Positions 8,886 to 21,145 of a DNA stretch of 64,000 nucleotides are shown piece after piece. Within the stretch, counting starts at the first letter, position 1. The number at the start of each line of letters is the position of its first letter. Location: NCBI GenBank assembly GCA_963930645.1, contig OZ005649.1:380823887-380887886 (forward strand). The letters run 5' to 3'. The notes under the pieces are model-generated. The model made no database searches and was not told the DNA's origin. It was given only the letters and a program-made list of their open reading frames with translations. The position numbers and the translations under genes were made by a program. Source of the stretch: Salticus scenicus (taxonomy: Eukaryota; Arthropoda; Arachnida; Araneae; Salticidae).

Positions 8886-10871
8886 GTCTTGTACATTTGA
8901 TAGTTTATTTTATTTGTACCGCTATCAGTAATATTTGGAATAAATTTCATTAATTTCTGACAATTCTTTCATGGTGTTGCAATTTTCACAAGCATGAGTG
9001 TATTTTTATTTTCTGTATTTCCATAAAAAGGAATATTCTAAAAAAAAAAAAAAAAAAAAAAAATCAGATTCCAAACTTTGAGGTTTCTATAAGGTTTTTT
9101 TTTTTTGCCTGGACGGATTTTGGCAAATTTTTAGAATGATGCTTGCGTACATGTCTTTCATGATATTTGTGTGTCTGTGTGCGTGACAAAAATGTTGCAG
9201 CTGCTCTTAATCTAGAATTAATGCACAGAACTTCACAAAATTTTATATTTATACGTACTTTCAAACAAATTGGTTCCTAGCAACCGTCAGTACATACCGC
9301 TTAAGATTTAAAACATAAGATATATTAAAACTCTCCAACTTTCATGATAACTATATCTCAACTTTTATTGTGTGCCCTCTGATGTATCAAGTACACAAAA
9401 CTTGATATATGAAGGGGATATTGCGATAAAATATGCATATCGGTCAACTGGTGTTTCTGATCCCCAATTACTAGAAGTAGGGTATACATGTACCTGTTTT
9501 TATATGTAAGTTTAACATAAGAAAACCTGCGTTAATTTAATTAGGTTGCATATCGACCGACAGGTGACGTTACTATTGTGCAGCTTTTTTCTACTTATTG
9601 TACGACTGTATCCCAGCTTAGATTAAATCGTTAGGTTTAAAATCGTTCGTGAAATGTCGCTGCTGTTTGTACAACAAATGTTCCTTTTTTTGCAATTGTC
9701 CAGCTTTTATCATTGTATAGATTAGTTAATAATATATATAAATAAGTATTATTAATAATATGTAATAAACAGTATTCGTAAATTGTTAACTATAGAAAGC
9801 GGTGTTTTGTATAAATTCTCATATATTTAATCTGGTAGTTGTTGGTGCTTTTATAAAGAATGATATAGAGCATTGACGATAATGTCGAATTTATGTGTTT
9901 ATCAAATATTTTTTTAATGCCAGGAAACAGGTAAAAGACTATAAAAAATGTTTAAAATTTTCAAGTATTAATATATAATGTAAAAATTATAAAAGAAAAA
10001 TATTTTTGAGTGATCTTTAGATAATTTCTGTTGTATCAATGCCCCTTAGAAACAGTCACAATAGACGGTCATAAAACGAATAATTTTAGCATCATAGAAC
10101 GGGTATGCATTAGATCCAAAGTTGGACTAATTGTTTTTTTTTCGCGTACGAGTCTCCAATTGTTTAATAATTAAATTTACCATATTTACACTACCTATAA
10201 CTATGTTCATTAAAAAAGAAGATTTCATAAGGCATATGAAATTTTCCTTTGTTTCTCAAATATTCCATAAAGAGGGATCCGTGGGCTTAGTGCCTCCTTG
10301 CATGGTTATTTATGATATCAATCCATAGATATCCATGTTTAGGCGTCCATTATTTTCCATATTGATCCTTAATAAAAACAAATAGAGTTATGTTATTCTT
10401 ATATATAATAATAGTAATAAAATAATAAATTTTTCTTTACACATTTTATACAAATCTAAATGCCAACGTAAGATTTTAAATTGTCTAGAAATAACTTGAT
10501 ATTGTGAAAATAACTTTTGTGCCATTCGTATTAACTTCATCATATATATATGAGTGCGTGTGTGTATAATTATACCGTGACTGCTAAATCTTATGAGAAA
10601 ATAGGAAAGTTTTCTGTCACAATATTTATATAGATAGATAAAGTCTTTTATTAATATCTATTAAATTATTATTATTCATTTATAATCTTATTAAAGTCTC
10701 ATATATATATTCATGAATTAAGATCATTTTATCAGAAGTTCGGAGATTTTCTGTGTTGTTGATTAAAAAAAATATTAAAAATTATTAAAAGAAACTTCTG
10801 TATTTTATAAGTTAATTTAAGTTTTTCTATTATTTCCTTATATATATATATAAGACCAGTATAGTTATATA

Positions 10872-10900
<29 letters not shown>
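8860..10900. other. Gene-free AT-rich stretch with homopolymers
   Basis: Nothing coding could be supported. The stretch holds a poly-T run near 8859-8885, a poly-A run near 9042-9063 and TA-rich microsatellites near 10540-10560 and 10875-10900. Open frames here are short and of AT-rich composition. Confidence 0.5.
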
Positions 10901-10905
<5 letters not shown>

Positions 10906-11571
10906 TAGAACCTCGATTATCCGAACCTCGATTAAACGAAACTCCTCTCCGTTAACCGAAGTCGGTTTCTTCACTTTTTTTTTCACTTTCTACTATCATC
11001 CAAAGTTTTCTCTTAACAAACATGCATTTTTAAAGTTTTTTTTCCCCACATTCCTTTTTTGTGCAAGCCGTCCTTTCCAAACTACGAATGCAGGTAAATA
11101 TTTTGGAATTTCTTTTTTTAGAATTCCTTCTCGCAAGCTCAATTCTCGGTATGAGTGTACTCTTCCCCACTTTTAAATGTCCCTGTTCTAAACAAAAACA
11201 CACCCCATTTCGAATGTGGAAGGTCATTCTGCCAAGTCCCAGAACAATCGGATGTTATTGCACCCTCTGATTGTAAGCAAGTGCAAAGAACCTAACCTAT
11301 TTTGTCATCTCAAGAACAGAGAAATTTTCATTGAAGCAGAATTTCAAAATTTTTGTCACTTTGTGTCACTTATGATTCCTCTGAACTCATGCTTTTAAGA
11401 AAACTTCGGGATAGAGCTCCACGGCAAAGGATGGCCAGTTTATACCAGATCAAGCTTCCATTTAAACCATTGTGAGTTTTTGTTTCAGGAATAAATTTAT
11501 TTTCATTTATTTAACAGTTAAAATAATCATAATAACAGTTCAATGACTATATACATAATAAACTAGATAAC

Positions 11572-11799
11572 AGGGGTCGTACTCTCCGCCCCTTTTTTAG
11601 GACACACTTAAGAATAATAAATTTTCTCTTTTTTGCCACCAGTAACTTCATGCAGAAATTTTTATGGTACTTTTTATAGAAATGTCTCCAGTTTAATCTG
11701 GTTAGAGATCATCATAAAAAAAAATAGTGGTAGGAATAGAGGCGGAAATTTGTCATATTTGAGAGTGTCCTGAAAAAAGGGCGGAGAGTACGACCCCTG
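11572..11799. mobile_element. Foldback MITE, hAT-like ends
   Basis: A 228-bp element whose ends are inverted repeats of about 38 bp, starting CAGGGGTCGTACTCTCCGCC. The inner part is unique. The CAGGGG start is hAT-like, but the flanks show only a partial 8-bp match, so the superfamily is uncertain. It is nested inside the Tigger-like element. Confidence 0.75.
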
Positions 11800-11814
11800 A
11801 GATGATTATTGATG

Positions 11815-12006
11815 CAGAGCTGCCAACCTAATCCGGCAAATTGTTAGTACCGCCCCTTTTTCTACACCACTTAATTTTTAGAGTATTTTTCTACTTAATT
11901 CATCATAGATATATTTGAAATAAATTGCTCTAAAATTAAGTGGTGTAGAAAAAGAGGCGTTTTTCAATAGGCGTTAACAATTTGCCGGATTAGGTTGGCA
12001 GCTCTG
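11815..12006. mobile_element. Foldback MITE with 6-bp target duplication
   Basis: A 192-bp element with a perfect 32-bp terminal inverted repeat beginning CAGAGCTGCCAACCTAATCC. It is almost palindromic throughout (the inner CTACACCACTTAATTTT block also pairs). It is flanked by TTGATG at 11809-11814 and again at 12007-12012. The superfamily is unknown. Confidence 0.85.
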
Positions 12007-12092
12007 TTGATGAATTCTCGATTATCCGAAAATTTCGATTATCCGAAGTAGGTTAGGTCCCAATTACTTCGGATAATCGAGTTTCTACTGTA

Positions 12093-13003
12093 TATATATA
12101 ACCAACCTCCACGGAAGCTTACTGCTTCGTTCGTTGAAAAATGTTGAAAAAATTCAATCGATTAAACAAATATATTTCGATTGGCAATTATTTTCTGTAA
12201 TTCAAACCCATGGACAAATGAGGCTATATGCAGCCGTTAATAAAATGTAAATGGCATTTAATTACTTTTGTTTGATTATATTGATTATTCAAAATATTGA
12301 TAACTTTAAAAAAAATCTATATGTATTCACATTAGTTTGCAGACAATAAAATCAAGAAAAATAAAATATATAGATTATTTGATTAATTGAAATTATTTAA
12401 ATAAGCAATAAATAAAATCAAAATTTTAAAGCTATATGACATCTGTTTTATCAGAAATTTTAAAGAATTTAAATTTTACTTTTCATTTTATTATTATTAT
12501 TATTATTACTCACGTGTGAGAAAATGTTTCTTTTTATGTTAAAAAATAATAATAATATAATAAAACCTTGCATGCATTTTCCTTTTCATGCCATCTTCTT
12601 GAAATTACAACTCAAAAAATAAATAAATAAATAAAAATGTCCGGAAAAAAAAAAACTTAAAAATCACATAAAGCATAAACATAAAAAAAAATCGAAATAA
12701 ATATAAAACTTTGTTAAAATCAAAAAATTGTTACATATTTCACACCACAGTTAGCTGAAGTATATTTTAGCAAAACCTGATAAAGTTTTCATAAAATCTT
12801 TCTAAGTCTATAAAACTAATTTAACTGGAATGTTTTTTCCTATTTCAACATTAAATATCTCCTAAACTAATGTTTTGGCATATAAACTGTTTATTTCATA
12901 TTTATGTACAAAACTGGTAAATTTCCTGTTTCTACGCGAAACAGTGTACAGTATAAGCTAGAAAAGTGGAAAAGAAACGATAAATTGAAAATTGACCAAG
13001 GTG
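12093..13003. other. Gene-free AT-rich stretch
   Basis: No gene or repeat of note beyond short ATT runs near 12491-12508 and an AAAT run near 12618. The open frame starting at 12904 only runs into the MITE at 13004 and is not considered a gene. Confidence 0.5.
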
Positions 13004-13200
13004 CAGTAGATAACAAAAGTGTCCGAACACATTCCTATGTAAAAAAAAGCGCACTTCACACGGTTTTGTTAAATAAATCCTTGCGGAATCCTGTTCTTAG
13101 TCAGCGTAAGAACATGATTCGATCAAAATTTATTTAACAAAATCGTATGAAGTGAAAGTAGGAATTTTTGTTAGTGGCCGAACACTTTTGTTACCGACTG
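13004..13200. mobile_element. Tc1/mariner-type MITE (family copy 1)
   Basis: The right end is CGGCCACTAAC-type sequence closing in ACTTTTGTTACCGACTG followed by TA; the left end starts CAGTAGATAACAAAAGTGTC. The interior is an inverted repeat built on TTTTGTTAAATAAATCCTTG and its complement around a spacer with CTTAGTCAG. Related copies lie at 23854-24064, 24440-24654, 27587-27803 and 47498-47708. The TA target and short ends point to a Tc1/mariner-mobilised, non-coding element. Confidence 0.85.
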
Positions 13201-13893
13201 TAGTTTTTTTTTTTTTTTTTTAAGAATAGAGGGAAATAAATAGTCACTGAAAAATTCTTTTACAATTAAGTTTTCGAATAATATATTTTAGTATGTTTCA
13301 TTTCAAATTTTAGAAAATATTTAACTTTCGTAAATAATATACTAAAACTTATTATGAAAGCATATGCGAATGTTTCTTAAAGAATTTTATTCCAAATAAT
13401 TTTGTCTTGAAAATATTCACATTATATTTTCAAAAAATAAATGTTATGCTATTATTATTTTTTAAACAAATTTCCTAATGTAAATTTTGAAATTATGCTT
13501 TTGATTTTTATTTTCATTTTAGATTTCAAATATGAATTTTTTGGAACCTGTCCAACATTCCAAAGATTGTTTACATTTTTCACATCTGGCGGAGAAACAA
13601 TTTTAATCATAATGCATGAAAAGTTTCTTTACTGTGAAAACGTCGAAATAGGTATTAGATTTAAAAAATGCTTTTCATTTACGGTGAATAATGCTTGTGT
13701 AAAATTTAAAAGAGAAAGGCTAAAAATCTATAGGGTATTTTATAATATTTCAATGTATTAAATTTTCAAGAACTTATTTTGGTTTTTGTATAAATAGCAA
13801 ATAAATTTATATACAGTAGTAGGAAACAGTTCTGTAAAGCATATCAAAAACTGTGAAAAGAAAAATCACTCGATGTTTTCCTTTATAACAATG

Positions 13894-14043
13894 CAGTGAT
13901 GCCATATGGTTGAAAATTATTTCCCCTAACATGTCTTCAAATTTCCCCAAATCAGGGTGGTGTTTTTTTTTTTTTTTTTTTTTTTTCGAAATAATCCCCA
14001 ACTTGATTTCTATTAAAAAGGGAAAATAATTTTTTTTTTCAAA

Positions 14044-14089
<46 letters not shown>

Positions 14090-14364
14090 AGATATAGATA
14101 TAGATATATATATATAAAGCAGATTTAAGCTCAGATTTTTCCCCAAATGTAGGCAATTTTTGAATAAAATCCCCAAATAACAATAAAGCTATTGAAAGTC
14201 CCTAGTCGTAGGAATAAATCATTACGTTGCGAACATTGACAAAAAGTTCAAGAACTCCTCAGATTTATACCAAATAATTTTATAATTCCCCCAAAAGTCC
14301 CCACACACATTTGGTCCCCAAAATTGTCCCCAGAAGCCTAAAAAATCCCGTATCTGCATCGCTG
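13894..14364. mobile_element. hAT-like non-autonomous element with 8-bp target duplication
   Basis: The left end starts CAGTGATGCCATATGG; the right end on the minus strand starts CAGCGATGCAGATACGG. Flanks are TAACAATG (13886-13893) and TAACATTG (14365-14372), an 8-bp duplication with one mismatch, the length made by hAT transposases. The interior holds a poly-T run (about 13963-13986) and a TATAGA microsatellite (about 14055-14115). The frequent CCCCA/TGGGG motifs near both ends look like subterminal repeats. No transposase is present. Confidence 0.8.
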
Positions 14365-14372
14365 TAACATTG

Positions 14373-16565
14373 TTAGTATTGTTGCTGGATAGAAGATCCC
14401 TCGGCATCATTAGACGTTTGCCCCATAACCACTGCCATAAACCACGCTGTTTTGCATTGGCTAATGGGTGAAACCAATTAGTCAATTTATCTAATTAAAG
14501 TATTTGTGTCCATAATACATTGATTGTACAAATATAGATAATGGGTATATTTTTAAGACAAGTAAACCTAAAGAAATGTCCACTACCGGAGTTACAGATT
14601 TTCAAGTGACACGAATTTACGTCAACGGTCCTGAAAGTGTTGAAATAGATTAAAAATTTAACTTAAGAATCAAAACGAGTTAATTATGTTGTTTCTATTT
14701 TAATACCAAATGAATCTTAGAAAAATTAGAATATGGCAGTAGGAATCTTTTTAATACGTGTAAAACTAATAGAATTTAGATATTAAAAGATTTCTGTCTT
14801 TTATTATCTAAATTCTATTTCTAAAAATACGTTAAAAATTCAATCACAGAGATTGTGAACAACGTTAGGTATAAAAGATTTAGCAATTAATAAACAGGCT
14901 TTATGTTTTGTAAACTGATTCTCTCACATTGTAAAGACGTATCGTGGCACCCAAGTGAAAAGGTGGCACCTCCGTCTTTCATATTTAAAACTTGCTGTAA
15001 GTGTAAGAAAACAAACACTGAGACTTTGGTGATTAATTTAACAAGTATTTATTTAAATCTCTTAAGTGGGGAAATGAGGCTACTTCTTAACTGTATTATA
15101 AGATATAACTTATATATATCTTTAATTCAAGTATAATAAATGGTTTTATATTACCCGTATACTTCTGGCAACATAACGGCGTGAAGCTTTACTTATACCT
15201 CACTATAATCCGAGCGACCTTGACTATCCTCTCTCCCCTCGTAAAATTCCTTGAAACTCTTTAAGACTTTTTAAACATCTTAAACTTCTTAGAAAAAACC
15301 CTTCTCACCTCAGCAAACTCCGCAAAACTCCCCAAGCATCATTTTAATTCCCCTTTTATACTTTTCCAATTTGCATTTTCTACGTCATTTGATTTCTGAC
15401 CACTTTATTCTAATTCTATCTACCTGCTATAGTTCGCAAAATCTAAAACTTTTACTTTATTTCGTAGAATACCTTCTTCGGTAGAGTAGTGACTCTTAAC
15501 CGAAGATTCCTCGCAACTCTTATTTACGAATTTCTTACGGAATCTTTCCCTAACCTTACAATATTTAACTGAAAAATTATAAAATAAATAATTTTCTTTA
15601 ATTCTTTTTATGAAAGTTTAAGAATACCACACTTCTGAGTTAAAATTTCTCTAAGACTTAAATTTGCACTTTAGAATAAAAGGTAAAAATTTTTCTTTTT
15701 TATCATACTTGTAATTTTGCCTTCTTGCCAGATACCAGTTTCTCGTAAAGGAAAAAAAAGCATAAATTTATTCTGTTTACTATGAACTCAAAATCTCATT
15801 TCTTAAGTTAGTCTAACTTTATACGTTAGAAATTGAAAAATACATTTTGCAAATAAATATAAATTTCTTTTTTAAAAAAAAGTAATAATAATAGTAATAG
15901 TAATAATAAATAAAGATAGCAAATTCAAACAAAAAGTTTTCGTACCTTAGGTTAAACATAAAATATGCAGTGAAAAATGTTTCAAAAGAAACTTTTGATA
16001 TTACGATTTAAATTATCTGTATCATAAAAATGCAAACAGTGTGAAAATGTCTGTAAAATAAAATAAATTTACTGTTTGGTTAGTACTATTTCTAAATAAT
16101 AATAATAATAATAATTCAAATATAGTTTTATTTATTTTATTTTTTTTTAAGTTGGTTTTTACGTACTTCTTTGAAATACTCCTAAAAATACATTTCACTA
16201 TTAATATCAATAAAACTACAAAAGAGGATAAAATTATAAAGAAAAACTTTAAAATCAACAACACGACAAAATGACAAAATTAAATATACATACCATTTAA
16301 AAAAGAGAATAAAAAGCAAACAAAAGTAAACAAATTGTTAGTGAACGCGTTAAAAATAAAATCAATAGATACAATTTACTTAAAGTAAAAGAGGAATTAC
16401 ATAAAAGAAATAATAGAAAAGAAAAAAAAAATGTGTTTTTGTACATTACTTAAATTATATATAAAAACAATTTGTTTGATCTCTTTTCAAGAAAAACTAA
16501 AATTTAGAGAGAGAAAAAGGGTATTACTGGCGATCTGCTTTAATAACACTTAAAGTTAATTTCTA

Positions 16566-16600
<35 letters not shown>

Positions 16601-16723
16601 TCTAATTCCACATGTGGCAAATTCTTGAGTTACAATTCATAATTTGCCGAATTTCATATATAATAGAGTAATATATTTGCACTAAACTTTATGTTTGGAA
16701 TAAATTCTGGTATGGTATTATTG
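14373..16723. other. Gene-free AT-rich stretch
   Basis: No supported gene over about 2.3 kb. There are AAT microsatellites near 15883-15912 and 16096-16114 and a poly-T run near 16569-16597. A slightly more balanced patch at 15150-15320 has no recognisable family. Open frames are below 100 codons and compositionally trivial. Confidence 0.5.
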
Positions 16724-16727
16724 TTCA

Positions 16728-16886
16728 GGTTGTGGTTCAGTGTCTTTTACGTGGCATTAGTGCTGCGCTATTTGCAATTCGTGATGGTCGTGGACTCACC
16801 CTTAAAGGTGCTCCATTGATATACTTCCACAATTTTTATCTTCCACCGAAGATGGTTTCCTTCTTCAGTGATCCCCCGAGGTATTG
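16728..16886 (-). mobile_element. Diverged, truncated SINE copy
   Basis: Aligns by eye with the 3' half of the SINE at 8063-8370 in the same orientation. Shared landmarks include TTTTACGT.GCA.TAGTGCTGC, the CACCC..A.AGGTG block, CACAATTTT and CCACCGAAG, and the GTGA.CCCCC.GAG block. It has many substitutions, lacks the tRNA-like head and is older than the other two copies. Confidence 0.75.
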
Positions 16887-16991
16887 TTTAGGAGCTATAT
16901 TTTACCAAGAAATTTTAGAATAAGAAAACTTACCACTCATTTTAAAAATAAAAACATATTTTAAGAAATATGCTTCAGTCATTCTAAATGG

Positions 16992-17023
<32 letters not shown>

Positions 17024-17089
17024 GAATTGTCTTAAATACTTAATCATAAATTATCATAAATTTTAATTAACATTAATATATATACAGGG

Positions 17090-17720
17090 TGTTCTAAAAG
17101 TCCCACACCCCATCCTAACTCGAAAATGGTTCGGAATTATAAAAAATGGCGAAACACGTGTTCAATAAAATCGTGAGGGACCTCTTTTGGTGTAAAAAGT
17201 TTTAACTCGGGAGGGCTGGGGGGAGGGGGCGCTAGCGAGGGCAACTTTAAAATTTTAAATAGGAAGGTATATCTTGTGATACATCCTGGAAACGTCTCTA
17301 GAAAACAATGAATTTGACACAAATAGTTTCGCTCAACGATGACTATTAAAGGAGATACTTGAGTTTTTAGACATTTGAAATGTGGATTTTATACTTATGT
17401 AATAATCTCTTTAATAATCATTGTAGTACAAAACTATTTACATCAAAATCATTGTCGTGAAAAGACGTTTCCAGGGATACATCACAAGACATACTTTACT
17501 GTTTAAAATTTTAAATTTGCCCTCACTAGCGACACTATTACTACTACCCCTTTGCCAGGGCCCAATCATTTTTGGGCAAAGTATGTCTTGTGATACATCC
17601 CTGGAAACGTCTCTTCAAGACAATGAATTTGATATAAACAGTATTGTCCTGAAATGGTTATTAAAGGGAATACATAATACAAGGGTATATTTTTATATAT
17701 TTATTACAGTATGTTGTGTC
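17090..17720. repeat. Rearranged repeat block with three copies of one module
   Basis: Begins with TACAGGGTGTTCTAAAAGTC, a common transposon-end-like sequence. The module CTTGTGATACATCC followed by TGGAAACGTCTCT occurs at about 17271-17298 (plus), 17463-17490 (minus) and 17587-17614 (plus), each near an ACAATGAATTTGA-like sequence. This is a scrambled or nested set of copies of one non-coding element. The open frames are by-products. Confidence 0.6.
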
Positions 17721-17831
17721 TGATGCAGTATGTCAAGTTTTCTAAAAGTGATATAGCTTTGGTACCCTGCATGTTATAAATGAAAAACGTACGAAAAATT
17801 GTCGACATTATTAAAGAAATCTTTATATCTT

Positions 17832-18292
17832 ACAAGGAAACATTCAAAAGGTGTCATCTTCAAAAAGTATTGAAAAAAATATACGTGATTCTAGTCTTCA
17901 TAAAACACCAGAAAATGAAAAAAATTATCGGCTGGAATGAATGACAGCGACCATAAAAATTATCAAAATTAAGCATATTTGGCGATTTAGCGCTGTTAGG
18001 CGATACGTTTGCTAGCACCGAGATTGCCGTGTACGAACAGAACCGTGTTTTGTTTTTCCGCCAAGTACTCAAAATCAATCGCCTAACAGTGTGAAATCGC
18101 CAAATATTCTTAATTTTGATAATTTTTTGTGGTCGCTGTAATTAATTTCAGCCGATAATTTTTTCATTTTTTGGTGTTTGACTAGAATCACAATTGAGAA
18201 GACTAGATGAAGACTAGTTTGATGAAGACTAGAATCACATATATTTTTTTTCAATACTTTTTGAAGATGACACCTTTTGAATGTTTCCTTGT
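17832..18292. mobile_element. Foldback element, long palindrome
   Basis: Two arms of about 170 and 215 bp are inverted copies of each other around a unique centre of about 70 bp (roughly 18003-18073). The outer end is ACAAGGAAACATTCAAAAGG on the left and its inverse on the right. The right arm is longer because of an extra block at about 18180-18240 made of repeated GAAGACTAG/ACTAGAATCAC words. No coding capacity or clear target duplication was found. Confidence 0.8.
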
Positions 18293-20240
18293 CAGTTAAT
18301 ATAAGTGCAATTCTCATATAAATTTATATCTATCATTAAAACAAGGCTCATAATCATTTCCTATATCTAGTACTTATTTCAAGCATTATTTTTATAGGCT
18401 GATCCTAAAGGTCGTATATTTTTAGTTTAAGTTGGGACTTATCTACTTTTAACCTTCGAGACAAGATTTACACTATAATACATGTAGTATAACATGTTCC
18501 TTTTACTCTAAAGTTTCAAGAATATCCATGAAGTATTTGTTTAGATTTTCGAAAGAATGTCTAGATAAACTTAGCTATTGCCATTCTCTCTTAGCAATTA
18601 TGCACCAGTGTACTCCCCCCCCCTCCCCCCAACAAAAGCTTATATTTATTACGAGCTAACTTTTATATTTCTGATTTTCATTATTTTCCAAATGCCTTTT
18701 TAAAAAATAAAGAATTGTCTTTCTTCTTATTCTATAAAAAATGAGAAAATGCATGTAATACATAGTTTGAAAAAAAAAATGGTAAATGTTTTAGAAATAT
18801 TATGATAACTTTAAGAAAAGAAAAGTTACATTTGCCTTCATAATAATTTATTAAAACATCAAAATAATATTGCGAAAATACTAAAATTGTTATTTGTGTT
18901 TCAAGGAGATTTTCTTTTTTCATTTACACACACATACAAATGTTTACATAGAAAAGGTTAGGAAAATATCTGTAAATTATAATTCGGAATACTCCATGCT
19001 TCCCTTGCAACTGTTTTGTAAAACTTCTTATGGAATACAGAACTATATTATTTATTTTAGTTACCTGATAAATATTATTTATGGTGTAGGTGTGAACCGT
19101 GTGTGTAGGTGATTTCTAGCATATACAGACGTTTGCTTATCTCTTTATGTATTTTCAGTCTTGTGTAGGTGTATGCAGGTTTCTATAAAAGCACATATTT
19201 GTGTGTGATAAAAAAGTTTTTGGGCAAACACCATAAATTTAAAAACACAATCCTATTTATTACTTTGTAACACCAACCATTCACTGCAACTTTAACTACG
19301 TAGGTTAATGTATGACACAGAAGCCTTCGTAATTTGATATTAACATGTATTGCTGATTACTATTCAGAATAATTTGTAAATATTTTAATTTTATTAGTAC
19401 AATAATTCATATATATTAAAAGTATTTTGTCTTAATTTTAGTATGCTAGATATTTTTTAAGACAAAAGATATACTTCATTGAGTCTTCTAGAAATAATTG
19501 TAAGCTTTGAACAATAATTTTGGCTTTATGAAAGAACATAAAAAAAAAAAAAAAAAAAAAAAAATCGTTGTTCAATTGAGTCGGTAGTTCCGTAATCTGA
19601 AACTTAGCGTTTAATAAATAAATAAAAATAAATTGACATCAACAATAGTAAAGCTAAAAATATAAGTATAATTCGTATGCATTGTATGAAATTAGACAAA
19701 AGTACGTAGACATTCCATCAATTTTACACAGATAATATACTATCAGGCCACAGAATATAAATCTTTTTAATATATATATTTCTTTAACCGACTGTATAAA
19801 TCTCTTTTTCAGAATATACATACGTAAAAACAATTTGAAATAAAATAATACAGCACAAATAAAATAAAACGTTTTATTTGTACTGGCAAAATAACACAAG
19901 ATTAAATGAAAAATTAAAAACCGCTCTTACACACGCAGATTAAAAAGTTTTTATATAAAAAATAAAACTTTAAAAATACTACATTTATATATATACAAAA
20001 ATTTTTAAATACAACATTTTAAAGCACTAAGACTTCACTGTTATTGACAATATTATCATCAAATATGTGTGTAAGTATCATCAAGTATTATGCAATCAAT
20101 AAATATAAAGGCTTAAGCTAATAGATATATATCGGCTATCCCATAATTTTTTAAAAAATTTAGAAATTCATAAAAATTGAAGAATATGACAGAGTTGAAA
20201 GCGGTTTTTAAAAATGTGTGTGTGTGCCGGGAGAGGGGGG
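18293..20240. other. Gene-free AT-rich stretch
   Basis: No supported gene. It contains a C-rich tract near 18613-18630, a GTGTAGGTG-type short repeat patch near 19085-19200 and a poly-A run near 19540-19563. Confidence 0.5.
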
Positions 20241-20244
20241 GATT

Positions 20245-21145
20245 AAAAGATGATGATGACGACGAAGATTATGATGATAAGGAAGTGCCTTAGGGAATGA
20301 TGACAGTGAAGACGAAGAGAGTGAGGAATAGGAAAAGCCTCAACAAAAGAAACAAAATCACATGAACATTTCCCAAATGAAATCGCAAAATCAAGGAAAA
20401 ACTCCTTCAAAGAAAGAACAGACCCTTGCAAAAAATAAAACACAACAATCTGAACAAGTTAAAACTTCACCAGGAAAATTTGAAAAGAAAGACGAAAAAC
20501 CAATTATACATGAAAAGGTTTTGCAGTTAGCAGAAGAGCGTAAAAGAGAAAGACAAGTAAGAACCTTATTCAATGGAAACCTGCCTAAAGATATAAACCA
20601 ATCAGAATTCAAAGCATTATCAAATGATATGATAATCATACCAATATTCCTCATACGAAAAAAAGGAAACGTGTATTTTCTTTCTTATAATTTGCAATTG
20701 AAGCAAAAGTTGAAGAAAATTTCAAACTTCTTAAAAGCAAGAAATTGAGAGGACAACCTGTCACAATACATTTCACTGGTTGTAAAAGACAGAATGTCTC
20801 AAAAGAGGAGACTGCCAGTATAAATTTGAAAAAATTGTTTCATCACTTCCAATGGAGGCTACAATTGATAAAATAGCTGCATTATTTCCCAAAGCTGTGC
20901 AAATACAATTAGGAGTTTCCCCTACTTATAAGAGTGCTATTGTAAATTTTACGACTGAAAAAGATGCTGCAGAGGCTTTAGAAGAAACTAAAAATGCTAA
21001 ATTAGATGGAAAGCCAATAACTATCTTATATTCTGTCTCTAGAGATCCTGCCAAAAAGAGGGAAAGATCCAGGAGTAAAAAACAAGACATATCGATGTCT
21101 AAAAAATCAATTTTGAAAAAAAAAAAAAAAAAAAAAAAAAGCATA
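20245..21145 (+). pseudogene. Nucleolin-like RRM protein pseudogene (likely retrocopy)
   Basis: Starts in the middle of an acidic region (DDDDDEDYDDKEVP), with in-frame TAG codons where Glu is expected, near 20292 and 20328. A lysine/glutamine-rich linker follows, then an RNA recognition motif with an RNP2-like LFNGNLPKDINQSEFKALSN. The frame then breaks: continuation in other frames gives KKLRGQPVTIHFTGCK and later SLPMEATIDKIAALFPKAVQ. A second RRM follows with SAIVNFTTEKDAAEAL and KLDGKPITILYSVSRDP. The acidic tract plus tandem RRMs resembles nucleolin or a related nucleolar RNA-binding protein. It is intronless, 5'-truncated and ends in a run of about 24 A (21117-21140), as expected of a processed retrocopy. 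The A run could instead be an expanded Lys tract. It is broken by at least two stops and two or more frameshifts. Confidence 0.85.

Larger units (their letters stand above)
10903..12090. mobile_element. Deleted Tigger-like element hosting nested MITEs
   Basis: The left end starts CAGTAGAACCTCGATTATCC and the right end is its near-exact inverse (GGATAATCGAGTTTCTACTG), with TA on both outer sides (10901-10902 and 12091-12092). Subterminal ATTATCCGAA motifs repeat at both ends (10915-10960 and 12018-12075). The terminal sequence and TA target fit the Tigger/pogo group. About 550 bp of interior at 11000-11570 has no recognisable transposase. Two smaller foldback elements (11572-11799 and 11815-12006) have inserted inside. 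It is a non-autonomous derivative. Confidence 0.85.
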
